A stretch of 64,000 nt of DNA from Notospermus geniculatus (Eukaryota > Nemertea > Pilidiophora > Heteronemertea > Lineidae), in NCBI GenBank assembly GCA_002633025.1, contig NMRB01003056.1:1-64000 (forward strand), in the 5' to 3' direction. Below, piece after piece: positions 45,897 to 59,539 of the stretch. The notes under the pieces were generated by a model that was not told where the DNA came from, did no database searches, and worked only from the letters and a program-made list of their open reading frames with translations. A program made the position numbers and the translations under genes. How positions within the stretch are numbered: position 1 is the stretch's first letter; the number at the start of each line of letters is the position of its first letter.

Positions 45897-46324
45897 NNNN
45901 NNNNNNNNNNNNNNNNNNNNNNNNNNNNNNNNNNNNNNNNNNNNNNNNNNNNNNNNNNNNNNNNNNNNNNNNNNNNNNNNNNNNNNNNNNNNNNNNNNNN
46001 NNNNNNNNNNNNNNNNNNNNNNNNNNNNNNNNNNNNNNNNNNNNNNNNNNNNNNNNNNNNNNNNNNNNNNNNNNNNNNNNNNNNNNNNNNNNNNNNNNNN
46101 NNNNNNNNNNNNNNNNNNNNNNNNNNNNNNNNNNNNNNNNNNNNNNNNNNNNNNNNNNNNNNNNNNNNNNNNNNNNNNNNNNNNNNNNNNNNNNNNNNNN
46201 NNNNNNNNNNNNNNNNNNNNNNNNNNNNNNNNNNNNNNNNNNNNNNNNNNNNNNNNNNNNNNNNNNNNNNNNNNNNNNNNNNNNNNNNNNNNNNNNNNNN
46301 NNNNNNNNNNNNNNNNNNNNNNNN
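45897..46324. other. Assembly gap (428 N)
   Basis: All N. The left edge is the inverse of 44884-44930, so an unresolved inverted repeat is a plausible cause. Confidence 0.95.
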
Positions 46325-46595
46325 CGCAGCGCGAGACCGCGAGATTCCACGGTATTTCTAAATAGGACTCGTTCCTAGGCACAGATAGCGGAAGCTGGGT
46401 GGTGTTCGGCAACCGAAACTACACCCAAGGTATTGTTTTAGTGAAGATTGAGGTCCTGGGTAATCTTTGTATATACCCAGGACGACATTTACCCTTTCAG
46501 CCTAACAGGGATTGGGTGTATTGAAGAAAATTTGGCCGGCGCGCGACTTCCAGTATCTTGATACTGGGGTCCTACTGACATAAATGGAGACTGAG

Positions 46596-46766
46596 TATAG
46601 AGGCTATGCACTGACGGCATCAAATGACGTCATCAATGGGTATGTCGCCACGTGTTGGATGGAAAATGGACGGAGCACGTGGTCAGATGCACTGCGTCAG
46701 CATGTCACAACGTTCCATCCAACATGGCGTCATCTCGCTGGTGACGTCACGTGCATAGCCTCTATA
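46596..46766. mobile_element. TATAGAGG/TGACGTCA MITE
   Basis: TATAGAGGCTATGCAC and GTGCATAGCCTCTATA are perfect ends; TGACGTCATC and GGTGACGTCAC lie just inside. Confidence 0.82.
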
Positions 46767-47503
46767 AGGATGGGACTTCCACACTTTCTCTTATCAGCGT
46801 ATCATCGAATTTACCTGCGTTTTTGAGACTTCAGAGTTATCTATATTTGCCTCATTTCTGTAGTTTACATGCGTAATAGACGCCATACGCAGGCTTAATG
46901 AAAGCCCTGTAATAGAATATCAGAACAATTGTGGTTCATTGACATATGTCCAGCAAATCTTGGCGCCGTTCTGCCTGCGGCGACGATTTGCAGGCCAAGT
47001 CAATGACGTCACTTTGAGGGAATCGCCTTCAATGTTCATGGTGGACACAACTTTTTCACTGACAATGCAGGCGAGTATTCCAAATGTCGTGGGTGCTCGA
47101 CCGCTGTTGTACTTGCAGTTTCGGAAAGGATGACGAAAGGATCTTTCTGTGATATAACAGGAGTATCCTGTTGGTTACACGCTCCGAATATGACGTACGA
47201 GACAATCTGTTCAATCAGGGAAATTGGTGAGAATATCAAATGCCCAAAGCAAGAACCTGAACAGCCAAGATCCCCTCCATTTACAAGGAACAGCGAAATG
47301 AATAAAAGAGGAAATTCCAAGTAAAAGGTGAAGTACTGTTCACTGTTCATAAGCTGGGCAAGCACAGAAGAATACCGCTCACCTGGAGGCCCTTGGCACA
47401 GCGTTATTTGGTACGAACTAAGGATTTTTGGTCACGCGCCGTTTGTTGCTGTTACTTGGTTTGGTTTCAGTTTGGACTGTGTCGATGAAACTTGATGATA
47501 TCA

Positions 47504-48054
47504 CCCCGGCGAATCAGTATCCTGGGCGCCGAGTCTTCGGCGTGGCAAGTGCAGTTTCCGAGTCCCGGTATTCCTGAATCCCGCGCGAAAAGAGACGACA
47601 GCGATGAGAATGCGACCTCCCCTGCTTCATCAGCATGGTAAGATTAATTGATCACACTTGCATTCGGATCTCAACATGCGTAGCAAATTATGCTAGCATT
47701 GATTAAGAAATCGGTTGCTCTTGACAGCGTCACGAAGCGAAAAACTTTGAATGCCTGGTGCGTGCCGTAGGCCTACTGACAGCCATCTGGCTGGCCGTGG
47801 CGATCAGATGCTTATATTTACAATTCAGCAAATACATTCAAAATAAGCAACTCATTACGGCAGGTTATTCACTCTAGATCCGAATGCACTGCAAAAATCT
47901 TACACTTACTGTGGCATTTGGGAGCTTGAACATCTTTTTCTGGCCCTTCCTCGGGCGAGGACGCCATTTTGCGCGGGGTTCAGGAAGACACGGACTCGGA
48001 ATCAGCACTTGCCACGCCGAAGACTCGGCGCGCAGGATACTGGTTCGCCGGGGG
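47504..48054. mobile_element. Inverted-repeat element, ~90-bp arms
   Basis: CCCCGGCGAATCAGTATCCT with GCCGAGTCTTCGGCGTGGCA at the left is mirrored at 47966-48054. About 370 bp of unrelated sequence lies between the arms. Confidence 0.72.
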
Positions 48055-48427
48055 TGGGGGATATTTCTGCCCCGATTCATGGCTTGATTTTACGGACAAT
48101 ATGCTCAGTTTCTTGTCGTTGCACTGCACTCTAAAAATATTCTTGTCGTACTGACAAGCTGGAACTCGTTCTCAGCCATATGCCTAAATTAACAGGGTCT
48201 ATCTTGTCAATTGACAAGTCTTCAACTTGTCATCCTCGATAAAGACATCTAGTCATTGGAAACAATAAATCTTGTCATTCAGGCTAGATATCAAAAGATA
48301 AAGTGGAGCAACTTTAAAATCATTTCTTATTAGACATAGAAATTAAAATTTAAGCCCCAAGAAATGTCATACGATAGTTACAGATCACTAACAACGACTC
48401 CTATGACAGAAAAAAACCTCACCAAAT

Positions 48428-48524
48428 ATCTTAGCCCTCGATGGGATTCGAACCTAATGACCTATGAAACTAACCTACAGGCTACTAGACCTAACCCCTA
48501 TTAAACCCACTCGGCTAATGAGAA
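48428..48524 (-). other. tRNA-like sequence, probably SINE head or pseudogene
   Basis: The minus strand has TAGCCGAGTGGG (A-box-like) and GGTTCGAATCCCATCGAGGG (B box). I could not fold a convincing acceptor stem. Confidence 0.35.
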
Positions 48525-48915
48525 AAGGATGCTGACAGCATGCGTAGCGTTTGAAATTGAGCGATAGATGTGAAGGAGGATTTTTAAGTTTAGCCAATAG
48601 AGCTTTATTTGAAAACCTTTTATCCTGGGTACATTAAATGATTTTGTGTTTGAAGCAAATTCCCGCAGTGGCCGGATAAGGCCTTCTCTACAGCTCCTGT
48701 AATGTATATACATGCCAGTGAAATCCGCCGGTGGCTCAGTGGTGTCGTCTGCCAATGCAAGCCCAAGCCGCATGCGCAGAAATGTGCCGCCACCTATAAC
48801 TTACTGCAATAACTAGAGATTTTGTCAACTCGACAAACCGAACTCGTCACAGAGATGGCTACTCGCCATGACAAGTAAATCGTGTCATGAATGACGTGAC
48901 TCGTCAGACTGACTA

Positions 48916-49089
48916 AAGCTAGAAGCACATGTCCGATCAGGTGGTGCGATTTGCCGTCCGGCCGGGGTGTTTTTGAAGTTGACTGACCCAACGCTGTCGA
49001 CTCGTCAATTATCCGGGCCAGTCGATTTTTAAAACAACCCTGCCGGACGGCAAATCGCACCATTTTTATCGGACATGTGCTTCTAGCTT
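48916..49089. mobile_element. Inverted-repeat MITE
   Basis: AAGCTAGAAGCACATGTCCG and CGGACATGTGCTTCTAGCTT ends; GGTGCGATTTGCCGTCCGG and its mirror follow inwards. Confidence 0.82.
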
Positions 49090-49375
49090 AAAGGACCACA
49101 GTATTGCTTCCCAATCCTGCGTTACACCTACCCGCGTTAAGGGGGAGACCTCTATTTACGACTTGGTAAACTACCGCATGCAACTAGTCTCACGCAGCCA
49201 GCCGTTTCGTTCCGCAGTTCTGCTACACAAACTTGTTCGATCCCCAGCGGCTGGGTGACCGAGACTGTAATCATACATTCTCCAACACTGGGGCGAAAGG
49301 CTTAACTACAGTGTTGGAGCATGGTGCCGGTGGCGCCGGCTGTCGACAGAAAGATGCAATACAGTGGTCCTTTAA
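49088..49375. mobile_element. TTAA-ended MITE with nested TAGTCTC element
   Basis: TTAAAGGACCACAGTATTGC and GCAATACAGTGGTCCTTTAA ends; 49184-49266 (TAGTCTCACGCAGCC to GGCTGGGTGACCGAGACT) is a separate insert. Confidence 0.76.
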
Positions 49376-49911
49376 AGCATATTGTCAATATTCGCAGAAA
49401 ACTTGCCGTGACAAGAATTTGTGTAGAGTGTGCGTAGCTACATATGGTCCGATGGATTGAGGACTGATTTCTTCATGTAATAAATATACCCCTACAGATC
49501 AACACTATGAGTAAAAATTCGATTGCAAAATGCAAATTCGTCAGTTATTCTTTCTTTCGTTACAACTGTAACTGAAAATCAAGCAAATGATTTCCTTTAA
49601 ACCTGTGTCTTCAGAAATTTAGTGTATCCATCCACATGCAGTGATCAACACGTTTCTTTGCTGTAACTCGACTTTGATCATTTCAATTTGATCCTCGTTG
49701 GTAAAAACAATGATGCTGTATGCTTCACCGACTCCTGCCTATCTTTCATTCCTTGCAGCAGTTGTCACACAGCGAATGATCAATAAGGTGTTTGATTTTA
49801 TAAATGTAAACCGTAAAGATCAATAGTTATCTTGAATAAACATTCAATTCACTGAATCAGAATTCGGCCTACATCGGAATATCAAAATCAGCACCGCTAG
49901 CGATCCCTAAA

Positions 49912-50572
49912 TTAAAGCTGAACTTAATAGATATAAACCCCAAGTGGCGGAGGCAGAAATTACGAACAGCCACAAGGCACTTCCAAACCTACCTCTGAAA
50001 ACGATACACCCTCTCGGACGGTCACAGTTGGTTTCACTTGCCACACGCTCCTGATGAGCAAAGATCTCAGCACTGCTGCCAAATGAGAGAAACTAAACGA
50101 AAAATAATATTTTATGGTACAGGTACCGAGATTCCAACCCACAAGCCTATGACCGATTCGCCAACCTCTTTCTATTTGCGCCACAATGTGACTACTTGCA
50201 TACAACGACGCCGATCTACAATAAAGGCGCGGCGATTTTGAAGATCTCCATGCGGAAACAAAGCGATCGGAATTGTTGTCATGCGAGCAAGCAGTCTTCG
50301 TGGCGCGTACAGAAAGAGGTTGGCGAATCGATCAGAGGGTTCGAATGTGGGTGTGGGTTCGAATCTCGGTGCCATCGCAGATTATTTTTCGTTTTTCTCA
50401 TTTCGCAGCTGTGCTGAGATCTTTACTGTTCAAGAGCGTGGTGGCAAGTGAAACAAACTCTGACCGTCGGAGAGGGTGTATCGTTTTCAGAGGTAGTTTG
50501 GAAGTGCCTTGTGGCTGTTCATAATTTCTGCCTCTGCCGCTTGGGGTTCATATCTATTAAGTTCAGCTTTAA
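49912..50572. mobile_element. Foldback element, ~270-bp arms, TTAA ends
   Basis: TTAAAGCTGAACTTAATAGA and TCTATTAAGTTCAGCTTTAA ends. The arms continue through GGCAGAAATTA, ACAGCCACAAGGCACTTCCA and AGGTTGGCGAAT and their mirrors, leaving a loop of about 120 bp. The right arm holds the B-box-like word GGGTTCGAATCTCGG. Confidence 0.83.
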
Positions 50573-50573
50573 G

Positions 50574-51297
50574 CCGAATGGGCGAATGTCGTCCTGGGTG
50601 AGCCTAAATGTCACCCAGGACAAAACTGGGTGACCCTAAACATCCCCCAGAATAAGGCTGGGTGACGTTTAGGGTCTAAAATTCAAAATTTAGCCATCTT
50701 AAAACCAGTACCCGAGGTTGGCGATCGATGGTGGAATATCTGTCAGGTAGCGATCGCGAAATCATGAAATGAACAAACGTGACTGACATTTCTGCATAAT
50801 AAAATCCGAATAAAACATTATTAATTTGATGCATCTTCATCGTGTGATGAGGAAAACCAAGGGCACATATTAAAGTGTCAAGTGGGTGGGTCGCACTTAG
50901 AGGACCTTTTGGTGAACTCTTTAGCGAATGAAGAACTTTTTGAACGCATCCTTAGCATATATCTCCCATTTACTATTTCATCCAGCTTTTTCCCTAATCT
51001 CACACCCTTTCGATAAATCCCGTCCCTGTATGATGGAAGGGAGGTCAAAACGGCCCCAATTCACCTTCAGGAACACGAATGTTTTGGGCGGCCATGATGG
51101 AGATGTCAGAATTCATTTACAAGTACACAAACAGCGTACCACTTAGCGCGGACGCAGGTTTTAAAATGGCGCGATTTTCAACCTGGCTGACATTTATGGT
51201 CTAAACGTCACCCACCCTTGCTCTGGAGACGTTCAGGGTCACCCAGTTTTGTCGTGGGTGACATTTAGGGTCACCCATGACGACATTCACTCATTCG
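50574..51297. mobile_element. Foldback element with GGGTGAC-rich arms
   Basis: CCGAATGGGCGAATGTCGTC and GACGACATTCACTCATTCGG ends; arms of about 100 bp repeat TCACCCAG/CTGGGTGA and CCTAAA-type words. It abuts the previous element. Confidence 0.78.
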
Positions 51298-51310
51298 GCA
51301 CCAGTTACAG

Positions 51311-51699
51311 TTAAAGCAAATGACTCGCGGGGTTTGTTGTGGCGCCATGACAGTTGGTCCTCGATATCAAGAGCCATTTTGAGAAAAAGGCGAAAGAAGA
51401 ATTTTAGTTTAATGGCAAATGCATTAGACAGCCAAACGTCGGAGGCGTATTCTGCAAAATCTGCCGCTTCGAAATCAATGTGAATAGGACAAAATGTACA
51501 TTTTGTCCGACCGAATTGAAAAAATGCCATTAATCCATTTTAACAAATTTTTAACGGAACCTCGTCCCCAGGTGCACGTTCGCATATTTGCACAGGTTTT
51601 GCCTATGACTGGAGCACGGCTTTGCCTGGAGGCTAGAATCATTCTCTATGGGAGGTACCATCAAAAATCAAAACAAACCCCGCGAGCCATTTGCTTTAA
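51311..51699. mobile_element. TTAA-ended MITE
   Basis: TTAAAGCAAATGACTCGCGG and CGCGAGCCATTTGCTTTAA ends, with GGTTTGTT/AACAAACC continuing the arms. Confidence 0.78.
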
Positions 51700-54600
51700 G
51701 TCACAGTCGAAAGCACCATGGATATCCTGCTAAAGAGTGCTGTCGGATTAGGCAGTCACGGACATGTATGCCCTATCGTCTCTGTAATGATATACTAAGC
51801 TGACCCTAACTATCCCCTTTCTCATCCGGCAATCATTCTACTCGTTAGTGAGTGACATTGTACTCTAATTGGTTCCGATGATTTGGCACATGACATTGGT
51901 GTACGTTTGATCGTTTACGTTAGGCCTAATTTTCAACACATATCCTAGCCAATCACAAAGGGTCTTACACCAGCGTTTGATCCCTAGTTTCTTTTCGTCC
52001 TTCAGTTTTCGTCATGGTCATCGTAGCCGCATATATTCTTGTTGACTACTAACTGTTACTAGTAATGCGCATGCTTTACGGTTGTGAATGTGGTTGTGGT
52101 AGGTAAATAGTTTGATAACGAGTGTTCAGCATTGCATGTTGCATCACAAAACGTTTATCACATTAAATTTGCTCTGTGTGGTAGATTCGTGGTTGTAGAT
52201 ACGGTTGGGGTTTGTTTGTCGCCAATCGCGCCAGTGTTTATGTACGTCCATGTACATGTATACGTCTAAAGATACTTCCATGGTCTATGCGTAACTATGG
52301 AGACGAATGTAGGTGCATGTCGGCATGTCCAGTCGTAATCTTATCGCAGATAACCGACTGTTGAAGGGTGATTTCCTGTCATTATTGTGGTTGTTTCTTA
52401 TCTGAAGAATGTAGGACTTGGCATGACGTTAATAAAATAATCCCGTTTGTAGTTCATGAATGAATAGCAAACCGTCTTGTTCTTAGTCAATTTCTCTCCG
52501 ATTTTATCCTCAAAATTCTTCCACATCACGATGAAACCCGAGAGTTCATCACCTACATAGCCAGGCAGGTATTTCCCAGATGTCACACAAACAAAAACAA
52601 AAACAAGGGCAATACATGAATAACCCTGTAGGCCTACAGACAGAATGAGAGCTCCACCGCGGGTGTGCGACGCAGGTGCGTTAATTTGAATGTAGAAAAA
52701 ATCTGATCCGTTTCTTTGTGAAATTATCGACGAGCTGATTCAGTTGAACATCATTGCAATGAGCGTGCAACCATCATGCCCCAGGGCCCCGTATTCAACC
52801 ACGCTGAAATACCCACCAAAAGTTCCAAAGTAAGGGTAGGGACACACCTGACGCGATTCGCATGCGATAGGGCGACGCATGCGCCAAAACCTTTGTTTGC
52901 GTGCAGTGCTGCGGAAAATAACAAAGCATCTCCCGCATGCGTCAACGAATCGCGTTATGTGTGCAGCCACCCTATGCCTACATAACAAGCCCCCGGCGCG
53001 GGGGGGGGGGGAACTTTTAAAGCAGGCAAACAGTCATGACAGTAGAGAATACAGGGTCTATGCCAAGAACAGAATGTTGATCGTAAACCGTTCCCCCTAA
53101 ACTTGGCACAGATGCACTACCATGTCTACGCAGTTACTAAAACTCTAGGCTATAGCTCAAGCAAGCACTCTGAGCTACAACATTGCAGTGACCCTTTGGC
53201 CAAAGAAAGTCTAAGAAATTGCTTCGTAACAAAAAGAATTATTCAATATTATCTAACATCGTCTAGGACTTTCCTAGTCCCTATTCAAACCCTGGACAGG
53301 TCACGCCACTATCATCCCTTGCACCATTATATTGGCATTGAAAACATCAAGTCACCCAAAACACCTTTATCAGGAATGGGCAAGAAATGATATTATGCAA
53401 CCATAACACAATGTATAGGCCTATGGCACCTCCAACCCCCACCTAGAGAATAGAATGGTCCGACATTGAGCAACAAAAAGTGATTCTTCTGTCAGTTTCT
53501 GGTCATTGAAATGACCCAACATTACATTTTTAGGTCAGGGTGATCACGAACAGCCTGATTTGACAATCCCTAAGATGAGAATGAACAGCCCCTTTTGTTC
53601 ATTTGAATTGGGTATCTTGCTTGTTTAACAATAACACAGTTTTCAGCACTGCAGATAAGGATTTTCCCCCACAAACCACGATTTGATTAAGTTAATCAAA
53701 TCATGTTTGTAGGAAAAGGGTGGTCAGGGGCGGGGACGTATCGTACGGGAGGGGGTAGGGCAGGGCACGTATCGTACGGGAATTTAGAAAGGTACAGCAT
53801 CATGGGAAAAGCGTGTGAGGGCCCTTTTTCAACAAAATGGAGGGCCCAAAGTGTATGAATGGAGGGCCAATCACATCTTTAAATGACTTTTTTCTATTTG
53901 CTTTGGATATTGCCTTTTTCAGACAGTGTGATACTTTTTGTCATAATTCAGGAAGCTTGCCAGCTAGATCAACGAGATTTGGCGAATTAACTCAGATTGT
54001 GTGTTTCTTGGTCCCAACCAAGTGGCAATGTCATACCTTAATTATAAAGACATTTATTAACCCTCAAAGTTCGGAACGTTTTTTTTTTGAATCACCCGAT
54101 ATATGGTCCTATCGTGTGCCGATTTTTAATACCTTTAAGACTAATGTCTTAGTTATTTTGTGAAGAGATAGTTTTGGAGATTTGATGAGCAAATTATCAG
54201 TGCAGTGTGCGCAAGAATAGAATAATTTTTGCATATTTTTTTCAGATCTGTGAGTGTGACTATTGTTGAAATTCAAATCCTGCTGGTGAATACATTACAC
54301 TAGGTATAACGAGGTAAGTCACAGTGCTGGGGCATTAACTTTGGCAGTGAACACATGTGAGATTTCATAGAATTTCTACAGTAAGGCTGTTGGCTGCTGC
54401 CGTCAGGATGGAATTAGTAGTAAACATGGCTTTGACACTGAAGCAGCCGGCGGGCAAAATCATGAAAATGAACGCTTATGAAACGATTTCAAAATGATGA
54501 CAAAGAGCGTGGTCGACTTCGGAAGTTGTACTTAGTCCACTTTTTGCACGCTGAATATGTGATTAGAGAGTTGCAATGAAAAAAGCAAAAAATAGGCAGG

Positions 54601-55918
54601 TGATGGCAGGCACCTGACTTGTCTCCTGCAGATTTTCAGCCTCATTCGTCAAGCGAGTTTCAAAAAAATATGCGCCGAAAATTTCACACACGAATTCTTC
54701 AGTAATTCAATCAGCCTTTCGTCTGCTGCTGGCGGCTACAGGCTATACAAGGATCGCTGTGTCGTTCCAAAATGCCTGTCAGAGAAATAGGCCTGTGCGC
54801 CAGAGATTAAAGTTGTGTGGAAGTAATCCAATTCTGCCTAAGTATTTGTCACCTGCCCAATCTTTAACCCTTTTCGGGCAAACTCGCCGTTAATTCTAGC
54901 TTCAAATACAATGAAACAGGTTTTACGAAGTTACCACCATCTTTGAGTTCCCTCGTCAGTCGTCTTTTGAGGAGTTACCCTCGTCTCTCTTCGTGTCCGA
55001 CTTCCCGGTCAATATACGGCATAAATAGGGATTTATCAACGCCATGCGATATATACAGTAGTGTGCAGTACTCTTTTCTCTTCCAACATGCGAAAATTCA
55101 GTCACAGAGATGTGCTAGTTTAGTCACCAGAGCCAATTTACTCACTGAAGCGGCCGAGCTTGCTCGCCAGCCAGTGTGACGAGAGTGGTACAGCGAGACC
55201 TGAAATCAGTCAAGTTGGCATGGTTTTGTCTTGTGCTTGCTTCGAATAATTCCAATCTACCTAGTGTTTCATATTTGGCCACTTATTAGGCCACATAAAA
55301 AAATCTTTAGTTTAGCATCAGTCATACTTGTAAAAAGTGAGGAGGGAGGAGGTTTTTTTTTTAAATACTGAAATGGACTGTGATCATCGAAATAGAGCTT
55401 GGAAGCATTGCACCATTTATCATACACTAGACAAATCCTTAGTACTAACTCGAAAAAGGTTTTTATTCAAAAAAATACATATCTGAGTCACCCTGGAAAC
55501 GGCATGTGTAGACAAGAAACCACACTTTTTGACAGAGAACATATAATGTGAGGAAAAATTGAAGAAAAAAAATTTGAAAAAAAAACTGTTGAAAAAAATT
55601 TTTTTTTTTCAAAAGCGGCGAGAAAATTCGAGGCGTTTCATTTGCCAAATAATCAAGAATAATGAAGCTGTTGTTGATAACAGTTTCTTAATTTTTTTTA
55701 AATTCATATTTGACCATGTTAGAATCTATGGAGGAGAAAAGGAACGAAAGAAGAAGCATCAGTTAACAATATCGTCATACAGACTGCATCATGATTATGG
55801 ATTTTCTAATATTTGATCGTTCATTTGGTGAGGAATTTTAAGACCTGTGCCTACTTCTAGCCTCGCCAAGCGACACGGCACTATTACTGAAATTGACAAC
55901 AGAATGGTCAGTCATTAT
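51700..55918. other. Long stretch without recognised gene
   Basis: I see a weak inverted pair (GACACACCTGACGCGATTCG near 52840; CGAATCGCGTTATGTGTGC near 52947), a duplicated word ACGTATCGTACGGG near 53735 and 53767, and open frames at 53837-54163 and 54943-55179 with no family resemblance. No splice-consistent conserved exon was found. Confidence 0.35.
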
Positions 55919-56890
55919 GGTTCCCGATCAAGATCGGGAACCATATTGTTTTTGGTCATGGTGTCTGTGTGTGTGTGCGTGTGTGTATCTGGGTGTTTAT
56001 CTGTGTGTGTGTCCGTCTGTCACGCCTCCATATCGTATCTCCTTCAACAGCTACAGCTCTGGTAACACATCCTACCCCTAGGTTTGTCAACATGGGCAAC
56101 CCAATGAGCTAATCATTTTCAACATCAGATGCCTCCATCATGATGTAATCAACATATCAGACTTGATATTTTGTCCGTCATGCTTTTATCTGATGCCATA
56201 ACTGGGCTCCTTTAACACCTAGTGCAGTGGAAATAAGTTCTACCTTTAGGTTTTCATACCCTAGGAATCCAATGGACTGATTACTTTTGACCTGAGATGT
56301 TGGGGTCATGGTGATTTCGATATCACTAATTTGATATTTTGAGATAACTTGCCATATTGTCAACTGAGCAACATGAAATAAGTCTTAGTTCATGCCTACT
56401 TATCCAAGGACTGGACTATGTTAAAATTCTCAGCCTCCAGTGTCCGGGTGATTGAGATATCATGAGATTTTGATATATCAAACTTGATAATTTGAAAATA
56501 ATATCTCTGCCTGTGTTAGAGATAGAGGTATGATATCACCCATACTTTGGTTATTGAGGATGCCCACTTCGATTATGCAATGACCTTGATGATCAGAGGT
56601 CAAGGTCATGGTCAAACTTGATAATTTGAAGTATCTCTTCCTGTGGTAGAGGTAGAGGCATGATATCACCCATACTTAGGTTATTGAGGATGCCCATTTC
56701 GATTATGCAATGACCTTAACGATCAAAGGTCAAGGTCAAGGTCAAAGTTGAGAATTTGAAATATCTATGCCCGTGATACAGATAGAGACATGATATCACC
56801 CATACTTAGGTTTTGATTATGCAATGACCTTGATGATCAGATATCAAGGTCAAGGTCAACCATGAGATGAGTTATTGGCATGAGATCAAG
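55919..56890. repeat. Hairpin-headed repeat with (TG)n and tandem subunits
   Basis: GGTTCCCGATCAAGATCGGGAACC head, a TG-rich tract at 55957-56018, then subunits of about 130 bp with AAGGTCAAGGTC and CATGATATCACCCATACTT words repeated at about 56530, 56660 and 56790. The architecture parallels the repeat at 16185. Confidence 0.65.
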
Positions 56891-56916
56891 GATTCAGCGT
56901 CGTTGTTCATCAGTCA

Positions 56917-56984
56917 ATGTATCCAGATCTCTGTCAATGTATCCTGATCTCTATCAATGTATCCTGATCTCTATCAATGCATCT
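56917..56984. repeat. 20-bp minisatellite
   Basis: Tandem ATCCTGATCTCTATCAATGT units, resumed after the element at 56985-57547. Confidence 0.8.
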
Positions 56985-57547
56985 GGGGCCGTATGCATAA
57001 AACATCTTAAGTGTAAAATTTCCCTTAAATCAAAGAATTTCTCTTAAATTTTGTCCTATGAATTACCCTTTTCTTATGTGGTATGCATAAACAGTCTTAA
57101 GGTAAGGAAATTCCCTCAAATCACTCCTTATCTCAAGGTACCTCCAGAGGTACCTTAAGTAGATACACGGCGGTTCAATGCATGTAGGCCCCGAGTTAGG
57201 CCTTGTGGCGTTGGGCATTTTCAGTAAAAACTTAAGGAGTTTCCTCAGCCACTAAGAAACCTTCTCTGGACAAGATTGCGCAATCACTCACCAAACCAAT
57301 TTAGATTAAATCTGTTTGTAATGGTCGCTCCGACTGGCTGAGATGTGTGGCATAATTGATAACTGCCTGTAACTGACATCCTTAGAATTTAAGGAAGTTT
57401 CGTAGACTTGAGGGAAAATACATCCCTAAGATTTACCTTAAGACGTTTTATGCATATCACTTAAGAAATGCCCTTCTGTAAGGAATCCTTAGCGGTATTA
57501 AGGGAAAAACAAAGTTAAGGAGTAAGATGTTTTATGCATACGGCCCC
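56985..57547. mobile_element. GGGGCCGTATGCATAAAAC element in minisatellite
   Basis: GGGGCCGTATGCATAAAACA and GTTTTATGCATACGGCCCC ends; the arms continue with TCTTAAG-type words. The minisatellite unit is split by it. Confidence 0.82.
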
Positions 57548-57950
57548 TGATCTCTATCAATGTAAACATTGATGTTTACATTATGTTATTTTGGACTTTT
57601 GGGACATGCCAACCCACCAAAATAAATACTTTCGGCATGAAAAGAATTTCTAGAGGGGCATGCCACCAACAAATTATTCATAAGACAAAGAAAGGCTGGA
57701 CACAAAACAAACAAAATGTAAATAAACAATGATTTTCTTGGCCCGCGAATATACCCGTGATACATTATCTTTAAGGAATTCCCCGTGAACAAAATGAAGG
57801 ATGTGAAAAAATATATTTGAAGATAACCTTAATTAATGTCAACAAACCTCGCAGAAAATGGCCGCTGTCTTTTTCCTCACTTGAGAAGTTCAACGTGCTG
57901 TGATGCCATCAGTAACCCTTCATCAAGTAAGGTACCATCCTTTAAATCGT

Positions 57951-59534
57951 TATTTTATTTATTTATTTATTTATTTATTCGAGACATGGGTGCCATCGTG
58001 TAAAACACATTAAGGCTACCTTAACAGAATACAAAAATGGAGGGGTGCAGGTGCAAATGCTCCAAAACACAAATACAACACAAATGAAAATAAAGGAGAC
58101 GCTGCTGTAACAGGACGTCGCATTAGGTCGCAGACAAAGAGCCAATACGAAGTCCAGAGGTAAAGAGACTGCGCGTACAGAAATTATGAAATGAATAAAC
58201 TGAAAAAAGTCAACGTTGAAAACGATTGGTACTGACAATAAATTGTTGAACGGCTGTAAACAGAACAGTATTACGGGATGAGAATTGGAGGTGAAAACCG
58301 TGTTAAAGATGTTCGAGCAGAAGATCATCAGTAAAGGAAAAATAGTCTAAGCCACAACCATTAAAAACCTGATGGACTGAGTTCAACATAAGATTACGTG
58401 CATTAGTATAGTTTCGACAGTAAAGAAAATAGTGCAAGTACGTCTCATTATCCTGCAAACATGAACACAATGGAGAATCACATAAATTCCTAAAGTGAAG
58501 ATCTGCATTCAAAGTTGTGAATCCTAGTCTAAAACGAGTAAGCAGGATATTGAGTCGCCTTGGACCATAATCCGCACTAAAAATAGACTTATTGAAATAG
58601 ACATTTTTGTATTGATATTTAAAACTTGACGAGGAAGGTGAATCCTTAATTACTGCAGGAAGTGAGTTCCAGTATTTACAAGCAGAGGGAATAAACGAAT
58701 TAGCATGACGAGTAGTTCTACTAAAGGGGGAAGGAGCTGGTTGAAATGCCGTAGACCACCAACGGCTGTATTTCTGACACATTTATTTAGCACAAATCGA
58801 GAAAAATTAACTGAGGTCAAACCGTTTACAATCTTAAAAAAAGGAGCAGCTTTAAAATAGTTTGCCCTCTCGCTAATTCTAGACCATCCGAGCTCCTTCA
58901 GTAACTTGTCATAACTAGAAAAGTTGAGCGCACCGGAAACAATTAAGGCGGCCTGGTATTGAATAGATTCATACCTTTTAGTTAAAACGGTTTCTCTGCC
59001 GCAAAAAAGAACCATGCCATATTCCATTAGTGACCGTATCATTTTGAAGTAAAGGGTATTGAGAGTTGATCTGGGAAGAGAAAATTTAAGCTTCCTTAGT
59101 ACGTACAAACGTTTTAAACATTTAGCGGAAACATAATCAACATGGTCAGCCCAGTTTAAATTGGAATGTAAAAATACGCCAAGATGCTTATGGGAGTTAA
59201 CCGTTTTGACAACGTTATCACGAAACAAAAGAAGGTTTTGAACTGAAGATGGCTGACGTTTGGCAGAAAATGTCATTGCTTCGGGATTAAAGTCAACAAG
59301 CCAAGTTCTGGCCCATTTTTCAATGGCCAAGATATCAGTATTCAGTTTTCTAACTGAGGTAGGAAAATCATTAAAAACATCAATTAGAGTTGCGTCATCC
59401 GCAAACAGAAATATATCTGATTGCACAACTTCAGTAAGGTCATTTATAAAAATCAGAAAAAGAATAGGGCCCATTACCGATCCTTTATGTGTAGTCATAG
59501 CCTGTATGCCTAATCGATAACTAAGATAATTCAA
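57951..59534 (-). pseudogene. LINE reverse transcriptase, 5'-truncated, frameshifted
   Basis: The minus-strand frame ending near 58650 encodes the RT palm: GSVMGPILFLIFINDL, the catalytic box FLFADDATLID (FADD), and NSHKHLGVFLHSNLNWADHV. A second frame (58303-58782) carries the C-terminal region YGPRRLNILLTRFRLGFTTL and CSCLQDNETYLHYFLYCRNY, so at least one frameshift separates them near 58700. The 3' tail is the (TAAA)n tract at 57951-57979. This fits the CR1/Jockey superclade of non-LTR elements. No endonuclease domain is present; the element is dead. Confidence 0.87.
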
Positions 59535-59539
59535 TAAGG

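Noticed and set aside
47036-47365. 109-codon minus-strand frame with a hydrophobic stretch
   Set aside because: No homology that I can name and no neighbouring exons; chance is likely at this length.
48428-48524. tRNA-Leu-like gene
   Set aside because: A and B boxes are present but no complete cloverleaf could be drawn; kept only as a tRNA-like feature.
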